A stretch of 64,000 nucleotides of DNA from Bauldia sp. (GTDB taxonomy: Bacteria; Pseudomonadota; Alphaproteobacteria; Rhizobiales; Kaistiaceae), in assembly GCA_026126025.1 (NCBI GenBank), contig JAHCJZ010000006.1, forward strand, positions 1 through 64,000. The letters are read 5' to 3'. Position 1 is the first letter of the stretch; each line of letters begins with the position of its first letter. The notes under the pieces were generated by a model. The model saw only the letters and a list, made by a program, of their open reading frames with translations, searched no databases and was not told the DNA's origin. Shown here piece by piece: positions 36,367 to 48,998 of the stretch. The position numbers and the translations under genes are program-made.

Positions 36367-38108
36367 GAGTCACGACCTCCGAAGCGGGCGGCGGCATCGC
36401 AGCCGCCACGGTCACCGCGGAGCCCGCCTGGGTCGCCCCGGCCATCCCCGACGCGGCCGATGCGGGCCGGGCCGGACGCATCCGGGTGATGCTGATCGGC
36501 GGCCTTTTCCTCCTGGTCTATTCCGTCATTGCCGGCCGGCTCATCATGCTCGGCTTCGACGACGTCGTGCCGCGGGCGACCTGGGCCGATCCCGAAGCCG
36601 CGATCGCTGCGGCGCGCCCCGACCTTCTCGACCGCAATGGCGAGATCCTCGCCACCGACATCAAGACCTCGTCGCTCTATGCCGAGCCGCGCAACATCAT
36701 CGATGTCGACGAGGCGGCGTTCGCGATCAACTCCGTGCTGCCCGAGCTCAGCGTGCCGTGGCTGCAGAACCGGCTCGAGGGCAATCGCGGCTTCGTGTGG
36801 CTGAAGCGCGAGATCACGCCGCGCCAGCAGGAGGCGATCCACAATCTCGGCATTCCCGGCATCGGCTTCCTGACCGAGAACCAGCGCTTCTATCCCGGCG
36901 GCCCGGTGGCGTCGCATCTCCTCGGCGCGGTGAATGTCGACAATCAGGGCATCGCCGGCATCGAGATGTATATCGACCGGAACGGCCTCGCCGAACTGCA
37001 GCAATACGGCTTCACCGGCCAGGGGACGAGCCTGGAGCCGGTGCGGCTGTCGATCGACCTTCGCGTCCAGCACATCCTGCGCGACGAGCTGCAGAACGCG
37101 ATGGAGCTCTATTCGGCGATCGCCGCGGCGGGCGTCATCCTCGACATCCACACCGGCGAGGTGCTGGCGATGTCGTCGCTGCCGGACTTCGATCCCAACC
37201 AGCCGGCGCAGGCCCTCGACCCCGACCGGCTCAACCGCGTGACCGCGGGCGTCTACGAGCTCGGCTCGGTGTTCAAGACGCTGACGCTGGCGATGGGGCT
37301 CGATTCCGGCCTCGTCAATCTCAACAACATCTTCGACGCCTCGCATCCGCTGCGGATCGGCGGCTTCTCGATCGGCGACTTCCACGGCAAGAACCGGCCG
37401 CTCACTGCCGAGGAGGTGTTCATCTACTCCTCGAATATCGGCGCCGGGCGGATGGCGCTCGTCGTCGGTCCGCAGGGCCAGCAGGAATTCTTCCGGCGCA
37501 TGGGCCTGATGGATCGCGTCCCCGGCGAGCTGCCGGAGCGGGCGCTGCCGCTGATGCCGTCGTCGCGCTGGGGCGACCTCACCACCGTGACTGCCGCGTT
37601 CGGGCACGGCTTCTCGGTCACGCCGTTCCATCTCGCGGTCGCGACGGCCGCGCTGATGAATGGCGGCATCCTCGTCGAGCCGACCTTCTTCCCCCGCGAC
37701 GAGGCGACCGCCCTGGCGCGGGGACACCGCGTCGTCAGCGAGGAGACGAGCCAGGAGATGCGGTACCTCTTCCGGCTCAACAGCACCGCCGGCTCCGGCC
37801 GGCGCGCCGACGTCGACGGCTATCTCGTCGGCGGCAAGACCGGCACGGCCGAGAAGATCGTCAACGGCGCCTATTCCGGCTCGCTGGTGCTCAATTCCTA
37901 TCTTGCCGCCTTCCCGATGGACGACCCGCAATATGTCGTCCTCATCGTGCTCGACGAGCCGAAAGCGCTTCCCGGCGGCGGCACGACGGCGGCCTACAAC
38001 GCAGGCCCCACGGTCTCGGCCGTGATCCGCCGCTCCGCCCCGCTGCTCGGGGTTGCGCCCCGTTTCGCGCCGTTCGATGGTTCCACAGTTGCGGCCTTCC
38101 AATTGTGA
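36363..38108 (+). CDS. ftsI: septal peptidoglycan transpeptidase FtsI (PBP3)
   Basis: FtsI is the septum-specific class B penicillin-binding protein. The 581-residue protein has an N-terminal transmembrane segment (VMLIGGLFLLVYSVIAGRLI, residues about 42-61), a PBP dimerisation region (RPDLLDRNGEILATDI) and the transpeptidase domain. Active-site motifs: S302-V-F-K305 in ELGSVFKTL, S-S-N in IYSSNIG, and K492-T-G in GGKTGTAEK. It overlaps ftsL by 4 nt (ATGA). A 47-nt gap to murE is the largest break in the first half of the operon. Confidence 0.97.
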   Translation: MRVTTSEAGGGIAAATVTAEPAWVAPAIPDAADAGRAGRIRVMLIGGLFLLVYSVIAGRLIMLGFDDVVPRATWADPEAAIAAARPDLLDRNGEILATDIKTSSLYAEPRNIIDVDEAAFAINSVLPELSVPWLQNRLEGNRGFVWLKREITPRQQEAIHNLGIPGIGFLTENQRFYPGGPVASHLLGAVNVDNQGIAGIEMYIDRNGLAELQQYGFTGQGTSLEPVRLSIDLRVQHILRDELQNAMELYSAIAAAGVILDIHTGEVLAMSSLPDFDPNQPAQALDPDRLNRVTAGVYELGSVFKTLTLAMGLDSGLVNLNNIFDASHPLRIGGFSIGDFHGKNRPLTAEEVFIYSSNIGAGRMALVVGPQGQQEFFRRMGLMDRVPGELPERALPLMPSSRWGDLTTVTAAFGHGFSVTPFHLAVATAALMNGGILVEPTFFPRDEATALARGHRVVSEETSQEMRYLFRLNSTAGSGRRADVDGYLVGGKTGTAEKIVNGAYSGSLVLNSYLAAFPMDDPQYVVLIVLDEPKALPGGGTTAAYNAGPTVSAVIRRSAPLLGVAPRFAPFDGSTVAAFQL

Positions 38109-38155
38109 TAAGCGGGCGGGATGTCCCCCGCCCGTCCTGACCCGGCCGTTGACCG

Positions 38156-39604
38156 ATGCGCCTAGCGGATCTTGCCGCCGACCTGAAGATCGCCGCCGCC
38201 TCCGGTGCGGCCGAAATCACCGGGCTTTCGGCTGATTCCCGCACCGTCCGGCCTGGCTATCTCTTTGCCGCCTTGCCCGGCGTCGCCTCCGACGGCGCTG
38301 CCTTCATCGCCGATGCTGTGAGGGCCGGCGCGGTCGCGGTGCTGGTGCCGCCCGGCGTCGACGTCCCGGCGGGCGTCGCGGCGGTCGTCGACGACGATCC
38401 GCGCCGCGCGCTGGCGGTGATGGCGGCGCGGTTTTTCCCGCGCCAGCCGGAGACGTTGGTGGCGGTCACCGGCACCAGCGGCAAGACCTCGGTCGCCGAC
38501 TTCACCCGCCAGATCTTCGCCGCCGCCGGCCGTCGCGCCGCGAGCATCGGCACGCTCGGCGTGATCGGGCCGGACGGCGCGCACTATGGCGGGCTGACCA
38601 CGCCCGACCCGGTGAAGCTCCACGAGACGCTCGACCGCCTCGCCGGGGACGGCGTCACCCATGCCGCGCTCGAGGCATCGAGCCATGGCCTCGACCAGCG
38701 GCGCCTCGACGGGTTGCGGCTGACCGCCGCCGGCTTCACCAATCTCGGCCGCGACCACATGGACTACCACCCCTCGGTCGATGACTACCTCGCCGCCAAG
38801 CTCCGGCTGTTCCGTGAGGTGCTGCCGGCCGGCCGGACGGCGGTGGTCGATGTCGACGGCGCGGTCGGCGAGGCGGTGGTCTCGGCGGCGGCCGAATCCG
38901 GCCGGCGCCCGATCACGGTCGGCCGTCGGGGGCGCGAGATCCGCATCCTCGACGCAGTGCCCGAAGGCCTCGCGCAGCGCGTCGCGCTGGAGGTGTTCGG
39001 GCAGCGTGTCGACGTGCTGCTGCCGCTCGCCGGAACGTTCCAGGCCTCGAATGCGGCCATGGCGCTCGGGCTCGCGCTCTCCGCCGGCATCCCGCAGGAC
39101 GCGGCGGTCGCCGCGCTCGGCGCGCTGCGCGGTGCGGCCGGGCGGCTGGAGAAGGTCGCCGAGACGCCGGCGGGGGCGCCGATCTTCATCGACTACGCCC
39201 ACAAGCCCGAGGCGCTGGTCGCGGCCTTGTCCGCGCTGCGGCCGATGACGCGCGGCAGGCTGATCGCGGTGATCGGCGCGGGCGGCGACCGCGATCCGGG
39301 CAAGCGGCCGCTGATGGGCGAGGCCGCCGCGGCGGTCGCCGATCTCGTCATCGTCACCGACGACAATCCGCGCAGCGAGGATCCCGCCGACATCCGCGCC
39401 GCGATCATGGCCGGCGCGCCGGGCGCGACCGAAGTGCCGGGCCGCGGCGAGGCGATCGCCCGCGCGGTCGCGATGCTGGAGGCGGGCGACGTCCTCTGCA
39501 TCGCGGGCAAGGGCCACGAGACCGGCCAGATCGTGAAGGGCGAGGTGCTGCCCTTCTCCGACCACGATGCCGTCGCGGCCGCGCTTCGCGAGGTGGGCGG
39601 ATGA
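38156..39604 (+). CDS. murE: UDP-MurNAc-L-Ala-D-Glu:meso-diaminopimelate ligase
   Basis: MurE adds meso-diaminopimelate to the growing muropeptide in the cytoplasm. The 482-residue protein has the ATP site G106TSGKT111, the substrate region [16 protein letters not shown] and [12 protein letters not shown], and the selectivity motif D403-N-P-R406 in [11 protein letters not shown], which indicates meso-DAP rather than lysine. A carbamylated Lys candidate lies in AAKLRLF. ATG 38156; the stop overlaps murF by 4 nt. Confidence 0.97.
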   Translation: MRLADLAADLKIAAASGAAEITGLSADSRTVRPGYLFAALPGVASDGAAFIADAVRAGAVAVLVPPGVDVPAGVAAVVDDDPRRALAVMAARFFPRQPETLVAVTGTSGKTSVADFTRQIFAAAGRRAASIGTLGVIGPDGAHYGGLTTPDPVKLHETLDRLAGDGVTHAALEASSHGLDQRRLDGLRLTAAGFTNLGRDHMDYHPSVDDYLAAKLRLFREVLPAGRTAVVDVDGAVGEAVVSAAAESGRRPITVGRRGREIRILDAVPEGLAQRVALEVFGQRVDVLLPLAGTFQASNAAMALGLALSAGIPQDAAVAALGALRGAAGRLEKVAETPAGAPIFIDYAHKPEALVAALSALRPMTRGRLIAVIGAGGDRDPGKRPLMGEAAAAVADLVIVTDDNPRSEDPADIRAAIMAGAPGATEVPGRGEAIARAVAMLEAGDVLCIAGKGHETGQIVKGEVLPFSDHDAVAAALREVGG

Positions 39605-41049
39605 CCGGGCCGCTGTGGAGCTTCGCGGCGCTGGTGGAAGCGGTCGGCGGGCGGACGCACGGTCCGGAGCCGGCGGCGGTGACCGGCATCTCGATCGACA
39701 GCCGCACGCTGACGCCGGGCGATGCGTTCTTCGCCATCGCCGGCGACAAATTCGACGGCCACCGCTTCGTCTCGTCGGCGATGGGGAAGGGCGCCGCCAC
39801 CGCCATCGTCGCCGAGGACCGCTTCGCCGGCCTCGGCCGGGTCACGGGCTCGCTGGTGCTGGTGAAGGACGTGCTCGAAGCGCTGCGTCTGCTGGGACGC
39901 GCCGCGCGGGCGCGCACCAGCGCGCGCATCGTCGCGGTCACCGGCAGCACGGGAAAGACCAGCACCAAGGACATGCTGATGGCGGCCCTCGGCGGGCCGC
40001 GCGTCGCCCATGGCGCGCCGGCATCGTTCAACAATCACTGGGGCGTGCCGCTGACGCTGGCGCGCATGCCGGCCGACGCGCCCTTCGCGGTGTTCGAGAT
40101 CGGCATGAACCATGCCGGCGAGATCGCGCCGCTGTCGCGGATGGTCCAGCCGCATGTCGCGATCGTCACCAATGTCGAGCCGGTTCACCTCGCCCATTTC
40201 GCCTCGGTGGACGAGATCGCGGCGGCCAAGGCCGAGATCTTCGCCGGCCTGCCAGTGGACGGCATCGCCATCCTCAACCGCGACAATGCGCGGTTCGATC
40301 TCCTCGCCCAGCTCGCGGTCGACCAGGGGGTGAAGCAGATCGTCTCGTTCGGCGCGCATCCGGAGGCGCATGCCCGGCTCGAGGACGTCGTGCTGGAGAC
40401 CGAGGGCTCCACCGTCTCGGCCTCGATCCTCGGCCACGAGCTGACCTACAGCCTGTCGCTGCCCGGCCGCCACATGGTGGAGAACAGCCTCGCGGTGCTC
40501 GCCGCGGCGATCCTCCTCGGCCGCGAGCCGAACGCCGCCGCCGAGGCGCTCGCCACTCACCGCGCCGGAAAGGGCCGCGGCGAGCAGACCCGGCTGAAGC
40601 TGCGGGTCGGCGAGGCGCTGCTGATCGACGAGAGCTACAACGCCAATCCCGCATCGATGCGCGCCGCGCTGGCGCTGCTCGGCCAGACGGCGCCGGCGAT
40701 CGGCGGCAAGCGGCTCGCTGTGCTGGGCGACATGCTGGAGCTTGGCTCGGACGAGGCGGCGCTCCACGCCGGCCTCGCCGAGGCGCTGATCGACGCCGCG
40801 GTCGATCAGGCCTATCTCGCCGGGCCGCGCATGCGGGCGCTGTGGGAGGCCTTGCCGCACGACCGGCGGGGCGTTTATGCCGAGAGCGCCCAGTCGCTCG
40901 AATCAGTGCTCGCCGAGGAGCTGGGGCCTGGCGACGTGGTGATGATCAAGGGTTCCAACGCCACCGGAATGGGGTCGCTGGTGGATGCGTTGAAGCGCCG
41001 TTTCGCGCGCGAGGGGGCGGACCTTCCGGGGGGGCAGGGGGCCGCCTGA
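39601..41049 (+). CDS. murF: UDP-MurNAc-tripeptide:D-Ala-D-Ala ligase
   Basis: MurF adds the D-Ala-D-Ala dipeptide to give UDP-MurNAc-pentapeptide. The 482-residue protein has the ATP loop G115STGKT120, the Mur-ligase middle domain ([20 protein letters not shown], then [20 protein letters not shown]), and the C-terminal domain with [18 protein letters not shown] and [11 protein letters not shown]. It overlaps murE by 4 nt, and its TGA shares one base with the mraY ATG. D-Ala-D-Ala is supplied by Ddl, encoded 11 kb downstream in the same cluster. Confidence 0.97.
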   Translation: MTGPLWSFAALVEAVGGRTHGPEPAAVTGISIDSRTLTPGDAFFAIAGDKFDGHRFVSSAMGKGAATAIVAEDRFAGLGRVTGSLVLVKDVLEALRLLGRAARARTSARIVAVTGSTGKTSTKDMLMAALGGPRVAHGAPASFNNHWGVPLTLARMPADAPFAVFEIGMNHAGEIAPLSRMVQPHVAIVTNVEPVHLAHFASVDEIAAAKAEIFAGLPVDGIAILNRDNARFDLLAQLAVDQGVKQIVSFGAHPEAHARLEDVVLETEGSTVSASILGHELTYSLSLPGRHMVENSLAVLAAAILLGREPNAAAEALATHRAGKGRGEQTRLKLRVGEALLIDESYNANPASMRAALALLGQTAPAIGGKRLAVLGDMLELGSDEAALHAGLAEALIDAAVDQAYLAGPRMRALWEALPHDRRGVYAESAQSLESVLAEELGPGDVVMIKGSNATGMGSLVDALKRRFAREGADLPGGQGAA

Positions 41050-42137
41050 TGCTGACGTTCCTGGCCGAGCTTCTGCCCAATTTCCCGGGCCAGAATCTCG
41101 TCTCCTACATCACCTTCCGTGCCGGGGCGGCGACGCTGACGGCGCTGCTCTTCGTGTTCCTGTTCGGCCCGGCGATCATCTCCGCGCTCCGCGTGCGGCA
41201 GGGGAAGGGCCAGCCGATCCGCGCCGACGGGCCGCCGACGCACCTCCTCACCAAGAAGGGCACGCCCACCATGGGCGGCCTGATGATCCTCTTCGGCCTC
41301 CTCGTGTCGACGCTGCTGTGGGCCGACCTTCGCAACGTCTATCTCTGGACCGTGCTGGCGGTGACGATCGGCTACGGCCTGATCGGCCTCACCGACGATA
41401 TCCTGAAGATCAGGAACGCGTCGGCGAACACCAATTTCTCCGGCCGCCTTCGCCTCATCCTCGAATTCGCCATCGCCGCCGCGGCGTGCTGGGTGATCAT
41501 GCGGGCCGGCGGCGACACCGAGCTCGCCGACGGTCTCGCTATCCCGTTCTTCACCGAGGTCATCCCGCTCGGCTGGTTCTTCGTCCCGTTCGGCGCGCTG
41601 GTCATCGCCGGCTTCGGCAATGCGGTGAACCTCACCGACGGGCTCGACGGCCTCGCCATCGTGCCGGCGATGATCGCGCTCGCGACCTTCGGCCTCTTCG
41701 CCTATCTCGTCGGCAACACGCTCTATTCCGAGTATCTCCAGATCCACTATGTCGCCGGCACCGGCGAGCTGGCGGTGCTGGCCGGCGCGCTTCTCGGCGC
41801 CGGGCTCGGCTTCCTGTGGTTCAACGCGCCGCCCGCGGCGATCTTCATGGGCGACACCGGTTCGCTGGCGCTCGGCGGCATGCTCGGCGCGATGGCGGTT
41901 GCGACCAAGCATGAGATCGTCGCGCTCATCGTCGGCGGGCTGTTCGTCCTGGAGACGGTGTCGGTGATCATGCAGGTCACCTCCTACCGGCTTTTCGGCA
42001 AGCGCATCTTCCGCATGGCGCCGCTCCACCATCATTTCGAGCACCGCGGGTGGACCGAGCCGCAGATCGTGATCCGGTTCTGGATCATCGCCGGCATGCT
42101 GGCGCTGATCGGCCTGTCGAGCCTCAAGCTCAGGTGA
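41049..42137 (+). CDS. mraY: phospho-MurNAc-pentapeptide transferase MraY
   Basis: MraY is an integral membrane enzyme that makes lipid I from UDP-MurNAc-pentapeptide and undecaprenyl phosphate. The 362-residue protein has about ten hydrophobic segments. Signatures: [20 protein letters not shown], the catalytic [45 protein letters not shown] and [13 protein letters not shown] with the HHH motif. The ATG at 41049 overlaps the murF stop by one base. Only 4 nt separate it from murD. Confidence 0.98.
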   Translation: MLTFLAELLPNFPGQNLVSYITFRAGAATLTALLFVFLFGPAIISALRVRQGKGQPIRADGPPTHLLTKKGTPTMGGLMILFGLLVSTLLWADLRNVYLWTVLAVTIGYGLIGLTDDILKIRNASANTNFSGRLRLILEFAIAAAACWVIMRAGGDTELADGLAIPFFTEVIPLGWFFVPFGALVIAGFGNAVNLTDGLDGLAIVPAMIALATFGLFAYLVGNTLYSEYLQIHYVAGTGELAVLAGALLGAGLGFLWFNAPPAAIFMGDTGSLALGGMLGAMAVATKHEIVALIVGGLFVLETVSVIMQVTSYRLFGKRIFRMAPLHHHFEHRGWTEPQIVIRFWIIAGMLALIGLSSLKLR

Positions 42138-42141
42138 CGCG

Positions 42142-43545
42142 ATGATTCCGGTGACCGGCTTTGCGGGCAGGCGGGTCGCGGTCTTCGGGCTGGGAGCGAG
42201 CGGGCTGTCGACGGTGCGCGCGCTGGTCGCCGGCGGCGCCACGCCGCTCGCCTGGGACGATTCCGACTCGTCGCGCGCCGCGCTGGCGGCGGAGGGGATC
42301 GAGCCGGTCGATCTCGCCGCCGCCGACTGGACCGGCGTCGCGGCGCTGATCCTGTCGCCCGGCGTGCCGCTGACCCATCCCGAGCCGCACTGGACCGTGC
42401 CGCTGGCGCGCGCCGCCAATGCCGAGGTGATCGGCGACATCGAGCTCTTCGCGCGCGAGCGCCGCCGCGCGGTGCCGCAGGCGCCGCTGGTCTGCATCAC
42501 CGGCACCAACGGCAAATCGACCACCACGGCGCTGATCTCGCATCTCCTCGCCGCCGCCGGGCGCGACGTGCAGCTCGGCGGCAATATCGGAACGCCGGTG
42601 CTGTCGCTCGAGCCGCCGGCGATGGGCCGCTATCATGTGCTGGAGTGCTCGTCGTTCCAGATCGAGCTCGCGCCGACGCTCGACCCGACGGTCGGCGTCC
42701 TCCTCAATCTCAGCCCCGACCACATCGACCGCCACGGCACGTTCGAGCGCTATGCCGGCGTGAAGGAGCAGCTGGTCGAGGCCTCGCGCGTCGCCGTGAT
42801 CGGCGTCGACGACCGCGACAGCGCGCTGATCGCGGATCACCTTCAGCAGGACGGGCAGTCGGTGGTGCGTATCTCGGCGGTGCGGCCGCTCGCCGCCGGC
42901 ATCATGCGCGACGGCGACGTGCTCGTCGCGGTGGCCGATGGCGGGCCGAAGCGGATCGCCTCGCTCGCCGGGATCGGGTCGCTGCGCGGCCAGCACAATG
43001 CGCAGAACGCGGCGGCGGCAGTGGCGGCGGTGCGCGCGCTCGGCGTCGCCGACGCCACGATCGCGGCGGCGCTGCGGACCTTCCCCGGGCTGCCGCACCG
43101 GCTGGAGGAGGTCGGCCGGCTCGGGCCGATCGTCTTCATCAACGACTCCAAGGCCACCAACGCCGATGCCGCGGGGAAGGCGTTAGCAAGTTTTAACCGT
43201 ATTTATTGGATTGTCGGCGGGCGGCCGAAGACCGACGGCATCGGAGGGCTGGGGCCGCTTTTCCCGCGCGTTGCGAAGGCCTTCCTCATCGGCGAGGCGG
43301 CCGAGGCGTTCGCCGCCACGCTGAAGGAGGGCAACGTGCCCTGCGAGACCACCGGAACGATGGACAAGGCGCTCGCCGCCGCGACCGACGCGGCGAGACG
43401 CGACCCCGCGCCCGAGGTGGCGGTGCTGCTGTCGCCCGCCGCCGCGTCGTTCGACCAGTTCACCGATTTCAGGCATCGCGGCGACGTGTTCCGGACCCTC
43501 GTCGGCGCGATCGGCGGCATCGAGCGGAAGGGAGCGGCGGCATAA
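42142..43545 (+). CDS. murD: UDP-MurNAc-L-Ala:D-glutamate ligase
   Basis: MurD adds D-glutamate to UDP-MurNAc-L-Ala. The 467-residue protein starts with a Rossmann-like N-terminal domain (RVAVFGLGASGLSTVRAL). The ATP loop is G121TNGKSTT128, followed by LGGNIGTPVL, CSSFQIELAPTL and LLNLSPDHIDRHG. The C-terminal domain includes FINDSKATNADAAGKALASF and IYWIVGGRPKTDGIG. A small local dip in GC near 43190-43215 is within conserved sequence. Its TAA shares one base with the ftsW ATG. Confidence 0.97.
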   Translation: MIPVTGFAGRRVAVFGLGASGLSTVRALVAGGATPLAWDDSDSSRAALAAEGIEPVDLAAADWTGVAALILSPGVPLTHPEPHWTVPLARAANAEVIGDIELFARERRRAVPQAPLVCITGTNGKSTTTALISHLLAAAGRDVQLGGNIGTPVLSLEPPAMGRYHVLECSSFQIELAPTLDPTVGVLLNLSPDHIDRHGTFERYAGVKEQLVEASRVAVIGVDDRDSALIADHLQQDGQSVVRISAVRPLAAGIMRDGDVLVAVADGGPKRIASLAGIGSLRGQHNAQNAAAAVAAVRALGVADATIAAALRTFPGLPHRLEEVGRLGPIVFINDSKATNADAAGKALASFNRIYWIVGGRPKTDGIGGLGPLFPRVAKAFLIGEAAEAFAATLKEGNVPCETTGTMDKALAAATDAARRDPAPEVAVLLSPAAASFDQFTDFRHRGDVFRTLVGAIGGIERKGAAA

Positions 43546-44702
43546 TGGTCTCCCGGGCCGATCGCGGCGTCATCGCCGAATGGTGGTGGACCGTCGACAA
43601 GACGCTCCTCGCCGCGCTCATCTTCCTCCTCGTCGGCGGCGTGATCCTGTCGCTCGGCGGCAGCCCGGCGGTGGCCGAGCGCCTCGGCTATGACAGCTTC
43701 CACTTCGTCAGCCGCCACGTGATATTCTTCATCCCGACGGTGGTCGTCCTGGTCGCGACCTCGTTCCTGACCCCGCGCCTGGCGCGGCGCATCTCGCTGA
43801 TCCTCCTCGTCGGCATGGTCAGCCTGTGCGTGATGACGCTCCTCATCGGCGTCCAGGTCAACGGCTCGCGGCGGTGGATGGACGTCGCCGGCTTCTCGCT
43901 GCAGCCGTCGGAGTTCCTGAAGCCCGCCTTCATCGTCGTGTGCGCCTGGCTCTTCACCGAGAACGCGCGCAATGCCGACGTGCCGGGCAATCTCTTCGCC
44001 ACGCTCCTCCTCGGCATCGTCTGCGTGCTCCTCATCGCGCAGCCCGATTTCGGCCAGACGATGCTGATCGGCATCTCCTGGGCGATCGTCTTCTTCCTCG
44101 CCGGCATGCCGTGGACCTGGATCCTCGTGGTCGCGGTCGCCGCCGTGGTCGGCGTCATCGGCGCCTACACCACCATTCCGCATGTCGCCGGCCGCATCGA
44201 CAGCTTCCTCGGCAGCGGCGGCAGCGACAGCTTCCAGATCGAGACCGCGCTGGCGTCGATCGTGAATGGCGGCTGGCTCGGCGTCGGCCCGGGCGAGGGG
44301 ACGGTCAAGCGCATCCTGCCGGACTCCCATACCGACTTCATCTTCGCCGTGGCGGCGGAGGAATTCGGCATCGTCGTCTGCGTCGGCCTGGTGGCGGTGT
44401 TCGGCTTCGTGGTGATCCGCGGCCTCAGCCGGGCGCTGCGCAACGAGGACGCCTTCGGCCGGGTTGCCGCGGCGGGCCTCGTCTCGCTGTTCGGCATCCA
44501 GTCGGTCATCAACATGGCGGTGAACCTCCATCTGATGCCGTCGAAGGGTATGACGCTGCCCTTCATCTCCTATGGCGGCTCGTCGATGCTGGCGATCGCC
44601 TTCGGCATGGGCCTCGTCCTCGCGCTGACCCGGCGCCAGCCGCAGACCGGCCACATCCGCCGGCGCGCGGTGCCACGAAGCGGCGTGCCCAACCCCGCCT
44701 GA
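43545..44702 (+). CDS. ftsW: SEDS-family septal glycosyltransferase FtsW
   Basis: FtsW polymerises lipid II into septal glycan strands together with FtsI. The 385-residue membrane protein has about ten helices. Motifs: NGSRRWMDVAGFSLQPSEFL near residue 105-125, AQPDFGQTMLIG, the extracytoplasmic loop with VGPGEGTVKRILPDSHTDFI, and GIQSVINMAVNLHLMPSKGM followed by PFISYGGSSMLA. The N-terminus (ADRGVIAEWWWTVDKTLL) is typical of Alphaproteobacteria. It overlaps murD by one base. Confidence 0.97.
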   Translation: MVSRADRGVIAEWWWTVDKTLLAALIFLLVGGVILSLGGSPAVAERLGYDSFHFVSRHVIFFIPTVVVLVATSFLTPRLARRISLILLVGMVSLCVMTLLIGVQVNGSRRWMDVAGFSLQPSEFLKPAFIVVCAWLFTENARNADVPGNLFATLLLGIVCVLLIAQPDFGQTMLIGISWAIVFFLAGMPWTWILVVAVAAVVGVIGAYTTIPHVAGRIDSFLGSGGSDSFQIETALASIVNGGWLGVGPGEGTVKRILPDSHTDFIFAVAAEEFGIVVCVGLVAVFGFVVIRGLSRALRNEDAFGRVAAAGLVSLFGIQSVINMAVNLHLMPSKGMTLPFISYGGSSMLAIAFGMGLVLALTRRQPQTGHIRRRAVPRSGVPNPA

Positions 44703-44708
44703 GGCGCC

Positions 44709-45910
44709 ATGGCAGGGACCATCCTTCTGTGCGCAGGCGGCACCGGCGGGCATCTCTTCCCCGCCGAGGCGCTGGCGCTCGTCCTCGAGGCCCGCGGCTG
44801 GCAGATCGAGCTGGCGACCGACCATCGCGCGGTCGGCTATGGCGGCAACTTCCCGGCCGAGGCGACGCATATCGTGCCGTCGGCGACGTTCTCCGGCCGC
44901 GGCATTCCCGCACGCATCGGCGCGGTGCTGAAGCTGGCGTCGGGCTTCTTCTCCGCATTCGGCATGGTCGGGCGGGTGAAGCCCGCTGCGGTGGTCGGCT
45001 TCGGCGGCTACCCCACCGTGCCGCCGGTGCTCGCCGCGCGCTATCGCGGCGTGCCCACGATCATCCATGACCAGAACGCGGTGCTCGGCCGCGCCAACCG
45101 CTTCCTCGCGCCGCGGGTGACGAAGATCGCGGTCGGCAGCCCGGCGCTGAAGCTGCCGGCGCGGTTGGAGGCGAAGGCGGTGCCGACGGGCAACCCGGTG
45201 CGCGTCGCGGTCCGCGACGCGGCGCGGCGGCCCTACCCGGCGCTCGCCGCGAACGGGCCGCTCGACCTTCTCGTCTTCGGCGGCAGCCAGGGCGCGCGCT
45301 TCCTTTCCGAGATCGTGCCGGCGGCGATCGGCCAGCTGCCGCCGGAGCTGCGCGGCCGGCTGCGGCTGGTGCAGCAATGCCGGCCGGAGGATCTTGGCGC
45401 CGTGGAGGCGACCTATCGCCGGCTCAACGTCACGGCTGAGCTCGCGCCGTTCTTCCGCAATCTCCCGGACCACATCGCGCGGAGCCATCTGGTGATCTCG
45501 CGGTCGGGGGCCTCGACGGTCGCCGAGCTCGCGGTGATCGGCCGCCCGGCGATCCTCATTCCGCTGCCGGGTGCGATCGACCAGGACCAGATGGCCAACG
45601 CCCGCACGCTTGCCGATATCGGCGGGGCGTGGCTGGTGGACGAACGGGGCTTGACCCCGGAGGCTCTGGCGGCCGAATTGTCGGGGCTGATGTCCGCGCC
45701 CGAGCGGCTTCAGGCGGCAGCCGCCGCCGCGGCCGGGAAGGGCCAGGCCGACGGCGCGGAGAAGCTTGCGGACCTTGTCGAGGCCGTCGCCCGGAAGGAG
45801 CCGGCGGTGCCGGCCACGACGCGGCGGCGTCCGGTTCAGCGCCGCAATCCGCCGCCACGGGGCGGCGCGCTGCGGCTGGTGGCGCAATCGGTGGATCAGG
45901 AGAAACGCCC

Positions 45911-45914
<4 letters not shown>
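44709..45914 (+). CDS. murG: lipid II synthase MurG
   Basis: MurG is the peripheral membrane GT28 enzyme that adds GlcNAc to lipid I. The 401-residue protein has the N-terminal G-loop G10-G-T-G-G-H15, [33 protein letters not shown], and the donor-binding [35 protein letters not shown] and [14 protein letters not shown]. It is about 35-40 residues longer than usual because of a basic, Pro/Arg-rich C-terminal tail ([20 protein letters not shown]). The GTG of murC lies inside its last codons. Confidence 0.97.
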
Positions 45915-47328
<1,414 letters not shown>

Positions 47329-47332
<4 letters not shown>

Positions 47333-48024
47333 GCGGAATCTGCGTCGCCTTCCGCCACCTCGCCTTCGAGGATCTCGGCACGCTGGCGCCGGCGATCGAG
47401 GCGGCGGGCTACGCGATCCGCATCGTTGACGTCGGCGTCGATCCGGCCGCCGGCCAGGTCGGTCCCGACGACCTCCTCGTGGTGCTCGGCGGGCCGATCG
47501 GTGTCTATGAGACCGACCGCTATCCCTATCTCGCCGAGGAGATCGCGGTCATCGCCGACCACATTGCCGGCGGCGGGCGCGCGCTCGGCATCTGCCTGGG
47601 GCTCCAGCTGATCGCGGCTGCCACCGGCGCGACGGTCGCGCCGGGCGCGGCAAAGGAGATCGGCTGGGCGCCGGTGGACCTGACCGAGGCCGGCGAGGCG
47701 TCGGTGCTGGCGCCGCTGGCGGGCCTTCCCGTCCTGCACTGGCATGGCGACGAGGCAGCGATCGTGCCGCCGGCAACGTGCCTCGCCACCACCGAGATCT
47801 GCGCCAACCAGGCCTTCGCGATCGGAAGCCGCGTCCTCGCGCTGCAGTTCCATGTCGAGGCCGATCCGGCGCGGATCGAGCAATGGCTGATCGGGCATAC
47901 CGCGGAGCTCTCGGCGGCGCAGGTCGATCTCGACGCCCTTCGCGCCGACACGCGGCGTTTCGGCGCCGACATCGCGGCGGTCGGCCAGGACATCGTCCGC
48001 CGCTGGCTGGCGTTCGGAGGCTGA
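47329..48024 (+). CDS. class I glutamine amidotransferase inside the dcw operon
   Basis: A 231-residue stand-alone class I amidotransferase resembling the GuaA/COG0518 type. The nucleophile is C89 in [15 protein letters not shown], and the His/Glu pair is H175 and E177 in [29 protein letters not shown] and LHWHGDEAA are also typical. It starts at GTG 47329, overlapping murC by 4 nt, and ends 2 nt before murB, so it is fully embedded in the operon. Its acceptor is unknown. Amidation of a cell-wall precursor is conceivable from context (compare GatD), but no MurT-like partner is present. Confidence 0.88.
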
Positions 48025-48026
48025 CG

Positions 48027-48998
48027 ATGATCGCCGACACGACGCTCGCCGCGGCGCTTCAGGCGAAGGTGCGGGGGCGCGTGACGCCGGACGCGCCGCT
48101 GGCGCCCTACACCTGGTTTCGCGTCGGCGGGCCGGCGGAGCTCCTGTTCCAGCCGGTCGACCAGGCCGATCTTCAGGCCTTCCTCGTCGCGCTGCCGGAC
48201 GCGATTCCGGTCACGGTGATCGGCGTCGGGTCCAACCTCCTGGTGCGTGACGGCGGCATAAGCGGCGCCGTGATCCGCTTGTCCGCCAAGGGGTTCGGGG
48301 CGCTTTCTCTCGAAGAGAATCACCGCATCCGAAGCGGCGCGGCGGTGCTCGACAAGCGGCTCGCGGCGTTCGCGCTGGAGTCCGGGCTCGGCGGCTTCGC
48401 CTTCTTCCACGGCATCCCCGGCGCCGTCGGCGGCGCGCTGCGCATGAACGCCGGCGCCAATGGCGCGGAGACGCGGGAGCGGCTGGTCGAAGCCATCGCG
48501 ATCGACCGCGCCGGCCGCCGCCATGTCCTTAGTAACGCCGACATGGGGTTCACCTACCGCCACACCGCGGCGGCCGGCGACCTCATCTTCACCGGGGCGG
48601 TGTTCGAGGGCGTGCCGATGACGTCGGATGTCATCAACGCCGAGATGGTCGCGGTCCAGCAGCATCGCGAAACCGCGCAGCCGGTGCGCGAAAAGACCGG
48701 CGGCTCGACCTTCAAGAACCTCGACCCGCCGGGCACACCGAACCAGCGCAGCGCCTGGCGGCTGATCGACGAGGCGGGCTGCCGCGGCATGACGGTCGGC
48801 GGCGCGCAGGTTTCGCCGATGCACTGCAATTTCCTCATCAACACCGGCGAGGCGACGGCCTTCGACCTCGAGCTGCTCGGCGAGACGGTCCGCGCGTGCG
48901 TCCTCGAGACGAGCGGCGTGCGCCTCGAATGGGAGATCAAGCGACTGGGCGCGTTCGCGCCCGGGACTTCGGTCGAGCCGTTTCTGGGGCGGGGCTGA
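48027..48998 (+). CDS. murB: UDP-N-acetylenolpyruvoylglucosamine reductase
   Basis: MurB reduces UDP-GlcNAc-enolpyruvate to UDP-MurNAc with NADPH and FAD. The 323-residue protein has the FAD-binding [16 protein letters not shown] and [34 protein letters not shown], and the catalytic Ser in [29 protein letters not shown] and [17 protein letters not shown] close the type I fold. Its 3' end overlaps the convergent cfa gene by 62 nt, so the first dcw transcription block probably ends here. Confidence 0.96.
   Translation: MIADTTLAAALQAKVRGRVTPDAPLAPYTWFRVGGPAELLFQPVDQADLQAFLVALPDAIPVTVIGVGSNLLVRDGGISGAVIRLSAKGFGALSLEENHRIRSGAAVLDKRLAAFALESGLGGFAFFHGIPGAVGGALRMNAGANGAETRERLVEAIAIDRAGRRHVLSNADMGFTYRHTAAAGDLIFTGAVFEGVPMTSDVINAEMVAVQQHRETAQPVREKTGGSTFKNLDPPGTPNQRSAWRLIDEAGCRGMTVGGAQVSPMHCNFLINTGEATAFDLELLGETVRACVLETSGVRLEWEIKRLGAFAPGTSVEPFLGRG

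Noticed and set aside
43203-45887. 894-codon open frame antisense to ftsW and murG
   Set aside because: Composition is low-complexity (Arg/Asp/His/Glu) and it runs opposite highly conserved FtsW and MurG sequences.
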